Shown here in pieces: positions 9,328 to 22,240 of a stretch of 64,000 bases of DNA. The first letter of the stretch is position 1. Every line of letters starts with the position of its first letter. The notes beneath the pieces were generated by a model that did not search any database, was not told the DNA's origin, and saw nothing but the letters and a program-made list of their open reading frames with translations. The stretch covers positions 1 through 64,000 of the forward strand of contig MU621127.1 in assembly GCA_025399215.1 (NCBI GenBank), in the 5' to 3' direction. Position numbers and translations under genes: made by a program. The DNA is from Globomyces pollinis-pini (Eukaryota > Chytridiomycota > Chytridiomycetes > Rhizophydiales > Globomycetaceae).

Positions 9328-10619
9328 TTAAACTTCTTCCATCATTCCTTGATAGGTGAACGGAATGAGTGGATTTCCACTATGAGGATTAAATATGCTA
9401 GAATTTGAAGTGATGACAGCCAAGGAACCTTTCTTTGGACAAAACACCACACAATAGGCCAGTTCCATTGCAACATCTGGAATCACTGGAACATGATAGA
9501 TCTGAGTAGAAGATTCAAAGTCCACATCTTGATAAAAGGAAGCCCAATTAGTCACCAATCCTACATTGAATTTGAAAACATTCCAACGGCTCATTTCACC
9601 TGTCACGACACGCTTGAATTTTTGACCGGTAAGTGATTGTCGAATAAGTTGTGGGGTTTCGAAATCAGGTCGTTGATACAAAATCACCTCATCATAATTT
9701 CCTGCATGTTTTTTACCAATGTTCACCACCCTTGTACGTAAGTTCATAGCCATCACACCAATATCACAATCAACCAGTTTGAAAAACCAGGAAGTAATAG
9801 CATCATTGGAAGAAATGTAACTTTTTTCCTTATTGTATAGTTTCTTTTGATGCTGCACCCATTCTTCGTCAATGGAACTGATTCGATAAGAGGGTTGGCG
9901 TAATATAAGATGAAGAATGATCCAAACGAATACGGTTCGGATGACTGATAATATATATCCAGCAGCTATTTCTGGTGATTCCCAAAACGCATGGGTATGT
10001 CCTACCACTGCTGCTCGTTGAGCCTCAAATTCTAAATCGCGTTTGTAGATCATTTCTGATGGTGTTTCATTAATACCAAGCATACGATATAAAGCGTAGA
10101 ACGTGTATCCATCACCTAGTGAAATGAACCAGAATAAGATTACCAAGAACGTGCGATAAAGATGCTGTAAAAGCGTATTCATTGGCTTCAGGATTGATAA
10201 TCAGCATCACATAATAGAGTGGTATTTTACGATTCAAACAAGTGAACCCAGTTGGTACACAAACATGTTTCATTTTCGATATTTTGGATGACAAAGTTGA
10301 ATAAGAATCAGATGATTTAATGGTGTTTGAAGTCATGACACTAAAATTCCAATTGATGTTGATTGAATTGGATCTTTCGAATTCAATCACAATTTCACCA
10401 GTTGGTAATTTAACCAAATCACCCGTCAACCAAGGATTCAATTCCAGGATCTTTTTAACACGCTCTTGAAGAAAATCAACTGGTGGTTTGCCTACGATTA
10501 TAGTCAATACAACTGTGCTTGATACCTCGGTAGAAGGTTACGGTTGTGACCGCACGGAGAAACATCATCTTGAGTTGTTGTTCCGTAAACATCAATTTCA
10601 CTCGTTCCTTGGTGGACAT
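9328..10619 (-). CDS. HxxxDG acyltransferase-like (CAT/condensation fold) protein 1
   Basis: Exons on the minus strand are 10619-10526, 10491-10144 and 10115-9328, giving 409 residues; introns are 34 and 28 nt. The second junction rebuilds S-L-S-H-V-L-G-D-G-Y-T-F-Y, i.e. the HxxxDG motif of the chloramphenicol acetyltransferase/alcohol acyltransferase/condensation superfamily. An N-terminal block with KPPVDFLQERV and L-N-P-W-L-T-G is shared with the two paralogues, as is a distal K-H-A-G-N-Y-D-E. One hydrophobic segment lies in the middle (YILSVIRTVFVWIILHLIL), so membrane association is possible. The acyl donor and acceptor are unknown. The gene sits 318 bp downstream of its tandem paralogue. 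Confidence 0.75.
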
Positions 10620-10936
10620 TTTGGAAGTTTGAAAAGACTTTCGAAGTTTTCAATTGTCTACAAATCTATTTTTTGATTTATTTGTTTAATCAAGTAAATA
10701 TCCACGATTTGTTTACAGGATGTCTAATCAAAATCTGTCTCAAAAAAGAGGTAGTTTAAAGGTTGGTTAGAAAAATTAATTAATGTCATATGCTTTAATG
10801 ACAATTAATTACTTCCTGGCTGAATGAAAAAATTAAACTATTACGCGATTTGAATACAAAATTGATTATAGATGATTACTAATGATGAGCAGTTCAAATA
10901 ATTCGAAATACTTTATTGATCAATAAAAATAGTTTT

Positions 10937-12241
10937 TTAAACAATTTGAGCTGAATATTGGGTGTTATCGAACGGTACTAAAGGTCCATTTTCTTCCAAA
11001 TGCATATTCGGTAGGTTAATAAGAATACCCAATCGATTTTTCTTTTGACAGAAAATAACTGCATTGCTGATAAACGTTGGGGTTTCTTCGAGCACTGGTA
11101 AATGAAACAACGACTTGCAATTTTCAAATGTGAGTTCAGTATAGAAATTGGACCAATTGGTGATTAACCCAATGTTACACCTAATGATTTTTGCAATGCT
11201 GATTTCTACCAAACCAGTCACCACTCGACGGTATATTTTACCGCTAATGGATTCACGTATCAATCTTGGGTTTTCAAAATCTTCAGGGAGGTATAGAATT
11301 CCGTCTTCATAATTTCCAGCATGTTTTTGACCAATATTCATTAATCGATCTCTAAAATTGATGGCCATACAACCAACTGCACATTTGCATGATTTAAAAA
11401 ACCATGCTGCCAAAGCATCATTGGCTGAAATCCATGATTGTTCCGTATTATATGTCTTTTTCTGTTCTTTAACCCAATCTTCATTGATCGTGTATAGATT
11501 CCAAGTCTCTTTACCCATAATCATATGGTTTAATAACCAAATGAAGGTTCCCCTAATACACAAAAATGCAAATCCTACAAAGAACCAAAATGTGGTGAAA
11601 AATGTTGCAGGGGCTCCCATTACGTGATCACGTTGAGCTTCATACTCGAATTGTCTTTCAGATAACAGTTTGACTGGTACAGCAGGAGTGTCTAACATAG
11701 CATACAAGCTATAGAAAGTATGAGATCCACCCATAATATGCGAAGCCGATACTACCAATGCAAAGTCATTTGTTTTGGGATGCATGATGAGTGTGACGTT
11801 ATAGAGCGATTCGTTCCTGTTCAAACATTGAAATGAACGTTTTACAACCACATCCTTTGCTTTTCCAATTTCGTTGACAATCTTTCCATAAGAATCAGAA
11901 TAACACAAAGTGGCATGTTTGATCACCCTAAGTTGATTTTTTGTACGTAATATACCTAAAATGGCATTTGGAGACATGAGCAGGTGGGTTAGGGTCATAT
12001 TCAATCACTTTCTCTCCTTTATGGGACACTAGTCGACCTGCCAACCAAGGGTTTAATGCAATAATTTGTGCAACGCGATGTCTCAATAATTTAATTGGTG
12101 GTTCACCTTGATAAAACGTAACAGAGGTGACACTATACAATTAACTCCTTTCCCAAATTTAATATCATACCTTGGTAAACACATTGTACGAAATGATGTT
12201 TCCGATTCCAACAATTTGAGATGTTGCTTTTGATTGGACAT
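10937..12241 (-). CDS. HxxxDG acyltransferase-like protein 2 (active-site Asp replaced)
   Basis: Exons on the minus strand are 12241-12171, 12132-11956 and 11927-10937, giving 412 residues; introns are 38 and 28 nt. It is a tandem paralogue of the 9.3-10.6 kb gene, with G-E-P-P-I-K-L-L-R-H-R-V, L-N-P-W-L-A-G-R-L and K-H-A-G-N-Y-E-D conserved. Where the others read HVLGDG or HTLADG, this reads S-H-I-M-G-G-S-H-T-F-Y, so the Asp of HxxxDG is Gly. The His is kept. A central hydrophobic stretch (FVGFAFLCIRGTFIWLLNH) again suggests membrane contact. It may be inactive or have altered chemistry. The frame is intact, so it is not an obvious pseudogene. Confidence 0.72.
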
Positions 12242-12542
12242 GATTGCTGTTCAATAAAAAGGAACTTGATAACAAATCAAATGTATAACTTAATTTCGGG
12301 TGGAAATGAAATATCTGAATCAAAATTGAGGCTGTTGACTAAACAAATCAAAATCATAAACAAACTTACAAGCAAGCTCTCTTATCACCATCAACAAATA
12401 CTATTCACTATGCTGCTATTTAGATCTGAAAATCATTGGTGTCATAACTGATAAAATTAGACTATTTACAGTCGCGATTTTATTAATATTAATCGTGGAT
12501 CAAAATTAGAACCGAAGTGGAACCCTACATCCCCGAACTGGA

Positions 12543-13523
12543 TCAATTGATTGCAAGTTTTGTGAGGTGATCCTCCAACTCTTTTATCTTTAGGAAAAAA
12601 GATTGGTTATGGAAAGGTTTGATTAGATGACTTATGGTTTGGTGATGAAAAACTTTCGCTGCTGTAAAGCATCCTTGCTGTGCATTGATTATGGTCAAGT
12701 ATAGATAATAGAAGCATTTATAATATGTTTTTAATTGTTGGTTGGATATTTGATTCAATACACTAAGGTATTGGTTTAAATGTTGAACTGATTCAGATGG
12801 ATTGTTCAAGCAGATTGATGCATTGATTAAATGTATAGTAAGATTGGTATAAAGATGGTCTTCAGACGAACCATGAAGTATGTTTAATATTTGATTACTC
12901 TGATCATCAAGTAATATTTGTCGTAAAATGGATATGAATATCTCAACATTATTTTGAGAGTTATTAATAGATATAATGCGCTTCGATGATAGTAAACTAT
13001 GATTAAATTAAGTACATGTTACCATTCAAGCTGATCGATTATTGCAAACCCTTGAACATTTTGATTTAACTGTACAGCACATAAATATTCTAACATCAAT
13101 ACGTTAAACTTTAAATATGGGTCAAGTTTTTGAGCAGAGGCTGATAGTAAGTTTAACGTTTGTTGGTATTGACCATCAAAGTAGTATATACGTGCCAAAT
13201 TGTAGTTATGAAGTGACTCTGATGATGGTTGATCATTAGGTATAGATTTTAATTCATCTAACAGAAAGTTGGTATCCTTTGAAATCTCGAATTCCAAAAA
13301 TTGTAAGTTTCGCTGGATTCTAAATTCCAAACTATCACATCAAATCATACTTTCTAAACCTTTTTTGAAAGGGTATTATATTTTCATTGGAAATAATTTG
13401 TTCGGATTTCGATTCATGGATGCATTGCAATGCTTTCTTCAACAGATCAATGCTATTTTTAATTTGTCCTTGATTGTAGTGTTTTGCTGCTAAACTGCAT
13501 AAATCCGTTATTTGATGATTCAT
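12543..13523 (-). CDS. TPR-like protein, possibly CNOT10-related
   Basis: Exons on the minus strand are 13523-13360, 13331-13023 and 12996-12543, giving 308 residues; introns are 28 and 26 nt. It is all-helical with TPR-like pairs: L-A-A-K-H-Y-N-Q-G-Q-I-K-N-S-I-D-L-L at the N-terminus, and Y-N-L-A-R-I-Y-Y-F-D-G-Q-Y-Q-Q-T-L in the middle. The arrangement of the first 170 residues recalls the N-terminal part of CNOT10, a CCR4-NOT subunit, but the protein is much shorter than animal CNOT10. I hold that name weakly; a generic TPR scaffold is the safe reading. There is no signal peptide. Confidence 0.6.
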
Positions 13524-13687
13524 TCAAATGACAGGATGGGTTAGGTATCTTGCGTTCGTTGGTTGAAAAAAAAGTTACCAAAACTAAACGTAAACTCAGT
13601 ATGAACCAAGATGAAATTAGAGAGTTCAATTGTATTAATCTTTCTATCACAGATTGTTTCTTGAGTATTATTCAGCAAGTGCAACTA

Positions 13688-14468
13688 CTAAGAAACTTCT
13701 AGCGCAGATTGTTGGATTTCTCGACGGGATTGGAATTCTGATTTTTCATTGTTTGAATTCTGAATAAAAGAAGGAGAGAATATTGTTTCAATTGATGATT
13801 GGAATAACATTTCACACACAAATCTGATTGGCATTATTGGAGCGTAGCAGTTAAATTTAAGGTATTGACCATCTTGTATCAAGTCGTATTTGATGGATCC
13901 AGTGTAGGTTGCACTCAAAATAGACAATATGGATATAGCTTGTAAACCGTATAGTACCAGAAACTTAGGATGGAACTTTTGATGAGGAAATGCAGAAAGG
14001 GATTCACGTAGAAGAACCCAGTTGGATCCATAATTGACAGCTGCTCCAAACAAATGAAAAATACCAGTCACAATAACACCTGATAGTTAGAAATGTTTAC
14101 TTTTTACTGATATTATATGGGAAATACAACACTGCAATGTTTGCAGATGTAAATATTAAATTGAGGAAATGTGTTAAATATCGCAGGATATTCAGTTTTG
14201 GATAAAATATTATCACCCTTTCAACCAAAACAATGAGGTATAGACTGACCCCTAATGCTTGAAATATTCGAAAGAATGTCATATTCCAATCAGAAACTAG
14301 GTGCATTATCAAGCAGAATTGTGAGAGAAGTATCAAAAAATTGGTTGTGGATAACTGAAGGTATACTTGTTTGAATTTGCAATAAAGCTTCTTCAATAAA
14401 AACAATTCAGTGAATAATGATACAGCCAATGATATAAAAGGAATAATCAACCATTTGGAGTCCATCAT
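13688..14468 (-). CDS. Orphan multi-pass membrane protein
   Basis: Exons on the minus strand are 14468-14108 and 14079-13688, giving 250 residues around a 28-nt intron. About six hydrophobic segments are visible: WLIIPFISLAVSLFTELFLL, FLILLSQFCLIMHLV, ALGVSLYLIVLVERVIIF, LTHFLNLIFTSANIAVLY, TGIFHLFGAAV and LVLYGLQAISILSILSAT. The C-terminus is hydrophilic with an acidic, Gln/Glu-rich end. I do not recognise the family. The start is set by the first ATG (MMDSKW). It is divergently placed from another orphan membrane gene at 14857. Confidence 0.6.
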
Positions 14469-14856
14469 TTTAATGTCAAGATGAAATAAATTCTTGGCAC
14501 ACGCGTTTTACATTATAGTAGCTCCAACTGTAATACACTGAATTTCCTACAAATACTGATATTCTTTACTAATTTGATTCGATAAACATACATAGTCACA
14601 AAAAAGGGGAGCTTTCACATAGAGTTTTATGTATTCGATAAATGCATACGATACTTTGTATCAGTGACAAAACCAAACAGCGATCTTATCTACAAATACT
14701 GAAATCCAAAATAGTTTCGTGTTTCACAACTCAAAGTGCATTTTGGTACCACCTAATCTATGAGGAAGGTTTCAACACAGTGGCCAAATTTTGAGGCTTA
14801 TTGTGGGTCCTTTAGTATAGTGTCCAGAATGACTTTTCTTGTGTATTATCCATTAT

Positions 14857-16566
14857 ATGATATTGAATATCAATTACGAGGATACAGTGACCATTCTTAA
14901 AATCTTAGGGTTTGCGTACAACTCTATTGCACCCCTTTTACTATTCTTCGCAGCGTGTAAATTTAAAGATGTTTCCATTTCTGGAGTTTTCCATCGACCA
15001 TTAACATTGTTAAAGTCCAATCTGAAAAATATTACGACGGCAAGAGGATTCACTTACTTTGTTATCTTGATTGTACTGTTGATGGGTGATGTCTCTGAAT
15101 TTTTCATTCAACGACTGGCCACCAGAAATATATACTACAAACCAGCGACAGGGGCATCGTTTACTGTTTCTGATATTCTCCAAGATACATACATTGATCT
15201 TAACTCTACTATGGCAAATCCCAAACAATTGGTGAACAATTTGATCAAGGTTTCAAATACTCCAAGCATGATCGACCTTTCACAGTCAATTGGAAACAGC
15301 AATTCACCAATAAATCTCGCAGATGCATCTTTTGAAGAAGGGATAACTCCAATGGAGGGCACATTCACCTTTCGACATGGACATTTTGCGATGTCAATCT
15401 ATCCTGGAATATACACATGCTCATCTTTCCCTCCATCTATAAATTCAAACTTTTCAGCAATTCCATCTGGTTCAATTCAATCAGTTTGCTCAGGTTCTTT
15501 TGGTTCAGCAGGGTAATATACTTCGTTTAACAAATAAGTTATTCTCGTATACCACGAATCAACGATCGTTCAAGTGATTTTGCAACTTTTCTTTTTGGTG
15601 AAGGTGGTGACTTGAATGACTTTATATCTCGTGGTGACATCCGTCCTGAAAGTGTTAACCATACCGTTGCAGTTTATATACAACTGTATGAAGGAGAAAC
15701 GGGAAATGAATTTAAGACTCCGCTATATAAAATTGAAGTCATAACACATCGTGTTGAGATGCCTTCTTCCCAACTGTCCGAAGACCGTACCGAAAGATCC
15801 CTTCATAACTGCCTTTCCGGCATATCTGATCTTTATGAATCCGGTAGCCTCAATTCCACCCTTTTTGCAGGATCTTATAGTGGGGTTTACAGTAAAGGTT
15901 CAGCAACTGAACAGTTGGTATACTTGTTTTAAATATTTACATACTAGGTGGCGATATCTTCCACAGTTCAAGATAAGACATCTTGTGCTGCATATCGATT
16001 CAGAGTTTTGGAAACGAAAAAATCAAGTCTAAGAATGGTCTCTAACCGCTATGTTGCATTCACATACGGAAAGCCAACAGCAACGAGATTCTCGTCCAAC
16101 TTGGATAACAAAGTTGGTAAATTGTGTCATGATAACATCAGGTATATTTAATGTACGTAAAATGCACTCAATTACTTGTAACGGAGCAGATAGTCAAGAA
16201 AGAACGAAGCTATGCATTGAACAATCGAGGGTTATCGGATCTTTGACAAATTCTGGTCTTGCTCGGCCAATTGTATTGGAGCAATATGAAAACACAGAGA
16301 TTGGAGTTTTGGGGCTTTGCTTGCTTGGATTCATGTTTATAGTGATTTTATCAGCACTTGCTTCCAGAGTTTCAACAAATCAGTTTTATACCCAGAGTTT
16401 GACCAGCCTTTTGCTTGACTCGGGAGCACAAAGTGGGGTGGGCAAAAATGTACCAATTGAGCATTCTGAAGGAACCTTATATGTGCAAGACATGCAAGTA
16501 TGCTTTCGCGAAAAGGCGAATGGCATAAGAGAACAAAAATCTGTTCATTTTAAATGTCCTTATTAA
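14857..16566 (+). CDS. Orphan membrane protein with large extracytoplasmic domain
   Basis: Exons 14857-15512, 15539-15917, 15948-16116 and 16142-16566 give 542 residues; introns are 26, 30 and 25 nt. Two N-terminal hydrophobic helices (around KILGFAYNSIAPLLLFFAA and GFTYFVILIVLLMGD) are followed by about 370 polar, Ser/Thr/Asn-rich residues with several Cys and N-x-S/T sites. A C-terminal helix (IGVLGLCLLGFMFIVILSAL) precedes a short cytoplasmic tail. This looks like a cell-surface or vacuolar membrane protein. I recognise no catalytic domain. The sum of exons is a multiple of three and all joins keep frame. The initiator is the first ATG in the open frame. Confidence 0.6.
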
Positions 16567-16862
16567 AGTTGTGGATTAACAAAGCCAGATATCTTTCACC
16601 AAATACAAAAGTTCAGTCAAGTAATATACCTCAATACACGAAAAGTATACTGTTAGTCACTCAGTAGCCGACGATCAATCAGGAATGAATAGATTCCCCT
16701 CGGACAAGTGGAGTACAATATTGAGATGTGAAATTTACTGTTATATTATGAATAAAACAGCTAATTTGACTATTCAGTGATCAGAGGCCTGAACTTGATA
16801 TTCCTCAGTGCTAGTACATCGAGGAAACTATTTGTTGAATTTGACCTTCATGATTCCCAATC

Positions 16863-17859
16863 CTATGCAAAGGTAACCAGATACACTGATATAAACATCA
16901 GCAAGACACCAAACCATCGATTCCAATGCGTATGTTGTTTCTGAACTCCAAGCAAACCAAAATGATCAACGATGATCGATGTAGGTACTTGAGCCAAAAT
17001 CGTAGTACTGTAGAAAATCGCAGCTCCTAGACGAGGAATGACAAATGGGGCAATGGTACAAAAATACGCTTCTGATAGAAAGTTAGTATTACTTAAAAAG
17101 AATACCTCCAATTCCTCCTACCCATGCCCACCATTGTAGGTATAGCAAGTCAGACGGTTTAAATTGATTCTTCATTACAAAGAAATCAAACAGCAGATAG
17201 ATTCCTAGACCAATTGATGCAAGAAACAGAGTGATGAATGATGCAAATGCATTTGTGGTCCTCTCTGCTAATGCTGAAATCATTCCAGACATGGTAGAAA
17301 TAAGCCATCCTGCAACGAATGCCAAGACACAGAACGTAGCGTATTTCAAATTCATTGCTCCACGAGACGAAGCTATTGTGTTAATCTTACTATAATTTGA
17401 TCTGATATGATCAACTACCGACATTGAGAGTATTGCTATTAATGCTAACGCAGTCCCAACAATTCGTAGAGTGGTAGCTTCTTTGTAAGGGAATCCAAAG
17501 ATTGCAAAATGATCAGCTAGTAATGAAAAGATCAATTGGCAAGTAATAACACAACATGAGCTGACGGCAGAACCAATAACTGGAATAATGGCAGTTAATA
17601 TCAAGACAAATCCGATTGCAAATGGACCACCTAACCAAGACCACGAAGGTGCTTCTCCAATTGAATCCCAATAGTTGATATCCGAAGCTCCGTTCGATTG
17701 AATCATCCATACGATAAAAGTGATGAAGGCAGCAAGAACATTTGCTACAAAAGCACCAAAAGCTATTGATGTTTTACTACCCAATTCCGCATTTTGAGCA
17801 TTCTGAAATACCAACAGAACACCAGCGACAAATGGAAAAATAATCGTCCAGTCTAGCAT
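16863..17859 (-). CDS. DMT-superfamily transporter, YdcZ-like (DUF606)
   Basis: Exons on the minus strand are 17859-17106 and 17071-16863, giving 320 residues with a 34-nt intron. There are about ten hydrophobic helices in two homologous halves. Each half ends in the same signature: in the first, VIGSAVSSCCVITCQLIFSL followed by L-A-D-H-F-A-I-F-G; in the second, FYSTTILAQVPTSIIVDHFG. This repeat of Q-x5-S-L/I-x-x-D-H-F-G is characteristic of the YdcZ/DUF606 branch of drug/metabolite transporters, usually proteins of 150 or 300 residues. The substrate is unknown. The intron split restores the second half. Confidence 0.82.
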
Positions 17860-18211
17860 TCAAATGGAGGTTTGTAGTCAAAAACGGTCGTCGCCGTCAC
17901 AACTGGTTACAAAATGATTGATAAGGGATAAATACATTAGGCTAACAATACAGTAATCTACCTGGGCAAATACTTAGTTTTTCAAAGAGGTACTTTAAAA
18001 ACTAGATGCGTGTTATATATTCCTGAGAATTTCAGCAACTGAAGCATGTTTTGGAGTGCTCTTTAATTATGGTAGAACTGCCAATTAATTGTTTAGATTT
18101 TAGGCGTTTATAATGCATGTCATAGCAAAATAACATTCAATTTCAAGTCTTCAAAAACATTCATGGTAAATGAAAAAAACGATTGTATTTTTATAGAGTA
18201 GACTGTACAAA
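17860..18211. other. Intergenic region, nothing recognised
   Basis: Holds the upstream region of the YdcZ-like gene and the downstream region of the TBC gene. AT-rich, with no long frame or repeat. Confidence 0.6.
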
Positions 18212-21200
18212 TCAAGCTTTTGTTGAGACTTTTTCCTCTGTATCTTCAATCGCTAGTTGATCTAATTCATGGGCTGCTGGAACAGGATGATCAATCAATT
18301 CCTCGTCGAATCCACTCTCTCTCAAAAGTGCATCCACTACAAAAGTCAATAATTGCTTTAGAATTTACCTTCATCTAGTAATGCTTTATCATCTGCCAAA
18401 AGTTCTTGTGTGGTTTTATTAACATGTGGAACGGGTTTCTTTTCATCAACCGTTGAAAGTGTCGAATTTCCGGGTTTCTCTTTTTCGTCCACTTTTATGG
18501 CACTGGCTGTTTTACCTAAAGTTTGCTTCGTAACGCCAATAGCCCATTTATAACCACCAGTAAATAACGAGTCGGTAATATCTTGAACTTGAGGTGCCTT
18601 GAATGTCGTAGTTAATATTCCACTCTTAGTATCGTTGAGCACAAATGTACTTGTAAATGTCGCCAAATATTCAACCAAAAATTCATCTTCCATAATCGTT
18701 TTTTGAAATGTGGCATAATCTAATTGAAATTGAAGCGGTTGAGAACTATCACTAACAGGAGATTGCCCTTCCTCGGTGCCTGGAGAAGAATTGATTTGGG
18801 ATTTCATTGCTCGATTTAAAAATGATGATACTGCACCTAAAGGAGCATCTCCATTGAACTTTCTAAATAAAAACAATAGAGTTTCAGAAAATTGAATTAA
18901 ATCTTCCCGTGATAAAAATCCATCTTGGTTTGTGTCATGAATATTGAAAAACATTTGGCAACTGCCAACTGAGAATATCAAATCCGCCAATCCTCGGACG
19001 ATATCAGCAAAATCTACCCATCCATCGTGATTGGTATCAAAAATGCGATCAAATAGTGTTGTTAGGAAATGAGTTCCTGGGATTGAACTGGTGGCAAGAT
19101 GCCTAGTATCATCAATGTCAAGATTATCAGTTGCCCAATCACAAAATTGGCCCATTAAAGCACAGAATTCTCCCTTGTCAATAATTACTTTTGATCTTCT
19201 TGAAACTTTGTAGTACTGGATTGTGTAAAAGGCATCACACATATACAAGAGTTCATCTTTTGAAAATTTAAATGTGTGCTTTAAAGAACGGATTAGGGAA
19301 CGTTTTGAATACAAGTCCATAGATTGAATCACCTCCAGTTGATTTTGTTTTCTCAAATTACTAATCAACTCCGTGTTTACATTCTGGAACTCTCGATAGG
19401 CTGTCATCATTAAAAAGTTGAATTTTGTAGTAGTTTTCTGTTTACCACCACTGTTATCATCAACTACATCATCTAAAGAGGCAAAGTATCCTTTCAGTAT
19501 CCCCCTATGAATCAGTAAGTAATCCAATTATACATTAGTTCTCCATCATCTTTAATCTTTAAAATCTCATCACCATTGATTTTCAAAATTGCTAAACTAA
19601 AAAATCAATTTGTTGTTGACATACCCAATTTGAAATAGGAATTTAGCACCTTCCAAAAAGAAACAGTCCAATATTCTTAAAGTGTAATGCATAGGGAAAC
19701 TGCCAATATATAAGGTCAAAAACCAAGGTAAACAAGCCACTGAGAGTTGAATTTCATGTTTTACAAGATGGTCTCCCAAAATAGGCATAAATTGTTTAAC
19801 CAATTTATCAAATACGTTGTTATCTATAACTGCACCAACCATATTGATACTATAATAGTTGGGTAGCATTCTTTCGCTAATAACTGTCAATAACCAAAAG
19901 GCTTGTTCCTCTGATAAAAACACTAATAAGACCGAGACTACAATGTTCATGGCTTGACAATAACCAATTTCTGGATCATGAAACGAGTATGCATATAAAA
20001 CCCGTCTCAGAGAGTTTATGCCTTCAGGTGTTTGATAACCGCTATATTCTGGTAAACTCCTAAAAACACATCAGTTAATAAAAAGGTACCGATTTAAATC
20101 CTTCTCGATTTCTTCAATAGACAATGATTTATACCCCACATGATCTGCATGCAATTTTTCATAATGTCCCGGATTTCCAAATCTAAAAATTATTCAAGTT
20201 TGTTTACCGTTTATGCAATGATCCTGAACATACCTCCCATAATTCGCCACGTAAGTTATTCGGTATTCCAATTCGAATTATTTTAATAAATTTAGTAGTT
20301 CGTACCAAAGTTAAATTTCTTCCATACACTAAACAATTAATCCTCATAAAACTAACCCCCAAAATACGTTTGCCAAGCTCTCACCACACTCTTTTCAAAA
20401 GCTTTAGTGCGAACCACTTTGGTATCCAAGTATCCGAATTTATTTGCAAGCCCACTTATGGGTGGATCTTTATTTGCAACCAAAGATTCCGAAGCGCAAG
20501 TGGCCAAGAAAGGCTTCAACAATTTCATTGAAGGGATATGGCTTTGTAAACGGTCTCGCAATAGGGAGCAAAATGTGTCGGATTGTACCTTGTCCGATAA
20601 AAATTGGAATAGTAATTTCAATCCGTGACGTGCAGTTATTGCGACAGTGGAAGTTTGAGAATTGATTCGTTCTACTTTCATAACAGTAAAAAATGGAATG
20701 GTCATCTGGCACTGATACTTTGCAGATGAAACAAACGCAATAAATGTTTGTGATAGGTAAACAATTCCATGAAATGTCAACTCCGTTCCTGAAATTGAGC
20801 AGATAGCAGTTGCATCAGCTAAAATTGTTTCCGATTCTGGCAGTGAAAATAGCCAGTGAAATCCAGTATTCTTCTTTTGTGTGTCAAAAACTTGTTTGAG
20901 TGGTTTATTTTCATTTCCTTTCAAGAATCCCAGAACATTGATATTTGAATTAACCTTATCTTTATCTTCTTCAGATAATCCTGGACTATATTTTTAGATA
21001 TGATGGATAATTACGCCGGGTCAGTCAACGTAGATTTTAACAATCGCGTCATGGAAAGGTTGACTAAGTATTCCAGTAATTCTATAGTGTTAAAATTATC
21101 CATTATACCAAAAGTTTCATCTCGTTGAAATAAGTTTGAAAATTGATGCTACGAAATGAGTAACGATTAAATAGATACAACTAAATGTTATAAAACCAGA

Positions 21201-21786
21201 CTATACTCATTTTGTTTTTCGTGACAATTTTAATGGAGTCTGAAACCATTCCCCTTTTAGATCGTTCTTTAGTTAATTCAGTAATCTGTTTGAATTCAAT
21301 GACAACCTTAGTTTCGGTTCCAAGTATAGAGGAATAGAAGCATACATAAGACATTGAAATATACATCCATCTTTGCAAACAATGAATTATAAAACATTTA
21401 CCCTTGATTTAACAATTTCCGGTGATATGAACAAGAGTAGTAATTGACAAATCTCTCTTCTTCATTCATTCTAAACAGCTGTCTCCAAGATCGAGCAGCC
21501 TATACATAAATTTATCTGCATTTAGTTACGTTTCGATAGGCAGTATCTGACGACTTTTCATCCGCATTGCCATCTTTAATGTCGCATTAATATAATAAAA
21601 AAGATACCACTTGTTTGAACCAAGGATATGAATTTAGTCATCGCATAATTCTCTTTATCTTTAGGATCTTCTAATCCTTTAACCCAATTTAGAATGTTCT
21701 CTTCAGTATTGTTAGAATAAAATGTTACCTTCAATCCAATTCCAATCATTTTGTATTTCCTTTATAGTTTCTGCTGCTGCAACCAT
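18212..21786 (-). CDS. GRAM-TBC-EF-hand Rab GTPase-activating protein (TBC1D8/9, Gyp2/Mdr1 type)
   Basis: A multi-exon gene on the minus strand, from ATG 21786 to the stop at 18212-18214. N-terminal W-N-W-I-E and R-S-W-R-Q-L-F-R-M-N-E-E-E-R lead to the first GRAM domain (Q-G-W-M-Y-I-S-M-S-Y-V-C-F-Y-S). A second GRAM domain follows near 20.8 kb. The TBC domain begins R-I-G-I-P-N-N-L-R-G-E-L-W and keeps both catalytic fingers: Arg in I-E-K-D-L-N-R, and Gln in I-G-Y-C-Q-A-M-N. C-terminal EF-hands are visible (F-D-T-N-H-D-G-W-V-D-F and H-D-T-N-Q-D-G-F-L-S). This order is diagnostic of TBC1D8/9. Introns are 25-34 nt where resolved, e.g. 18337-18368 at the 3' end. It should act on Rab GTPases in membrane traffic. 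Confidence 0.92.
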
Positions 21787-22240
21787 CTACCTATCAATTT
21801 ATATTTGATTCAAAACCTTTCCTAAGCTACCATCTGTCGTCTTTAATCGAAAAACAATTCTAAAGGGAGGTTGTTTGACTTCGAATCTAGATTGAATTCA
21901 GCATTTTAATTGTATCATACACATTTTGTACTGTTGCCCAAATTGACTTTAGCATCGTTTTATTCTGTTCCTGATTGAATCTTTGAAGAACAAAGCAATC
22001 ATTAGCCTTCAATTAAATCAAATTGAATTATACTTCCTCGTCTATCCAAGAAGAAGAAGGTTCTACTTGGGTCGGTAGTGTGAACATCAATTATCAATTT
22101 AGTTGCTTAGAAACACGAAATGAAAAAAGCGAAGGAACGATCGATAACTGATAAAACGATCAATACTATATTATAGATAGCAACATAGATAATAGTAAAG
22201 ACTGAATGAAGATGCTAAAAGCACTTGTAACTAGAACAAT
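21787..22240. other. Intergenic region, nothing recognised
   Basis: AT-rich leader of the TBC gene and 3' flank of the third acyltransferase-like gene. No supported frame or repeat. Confidence 0.5.
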
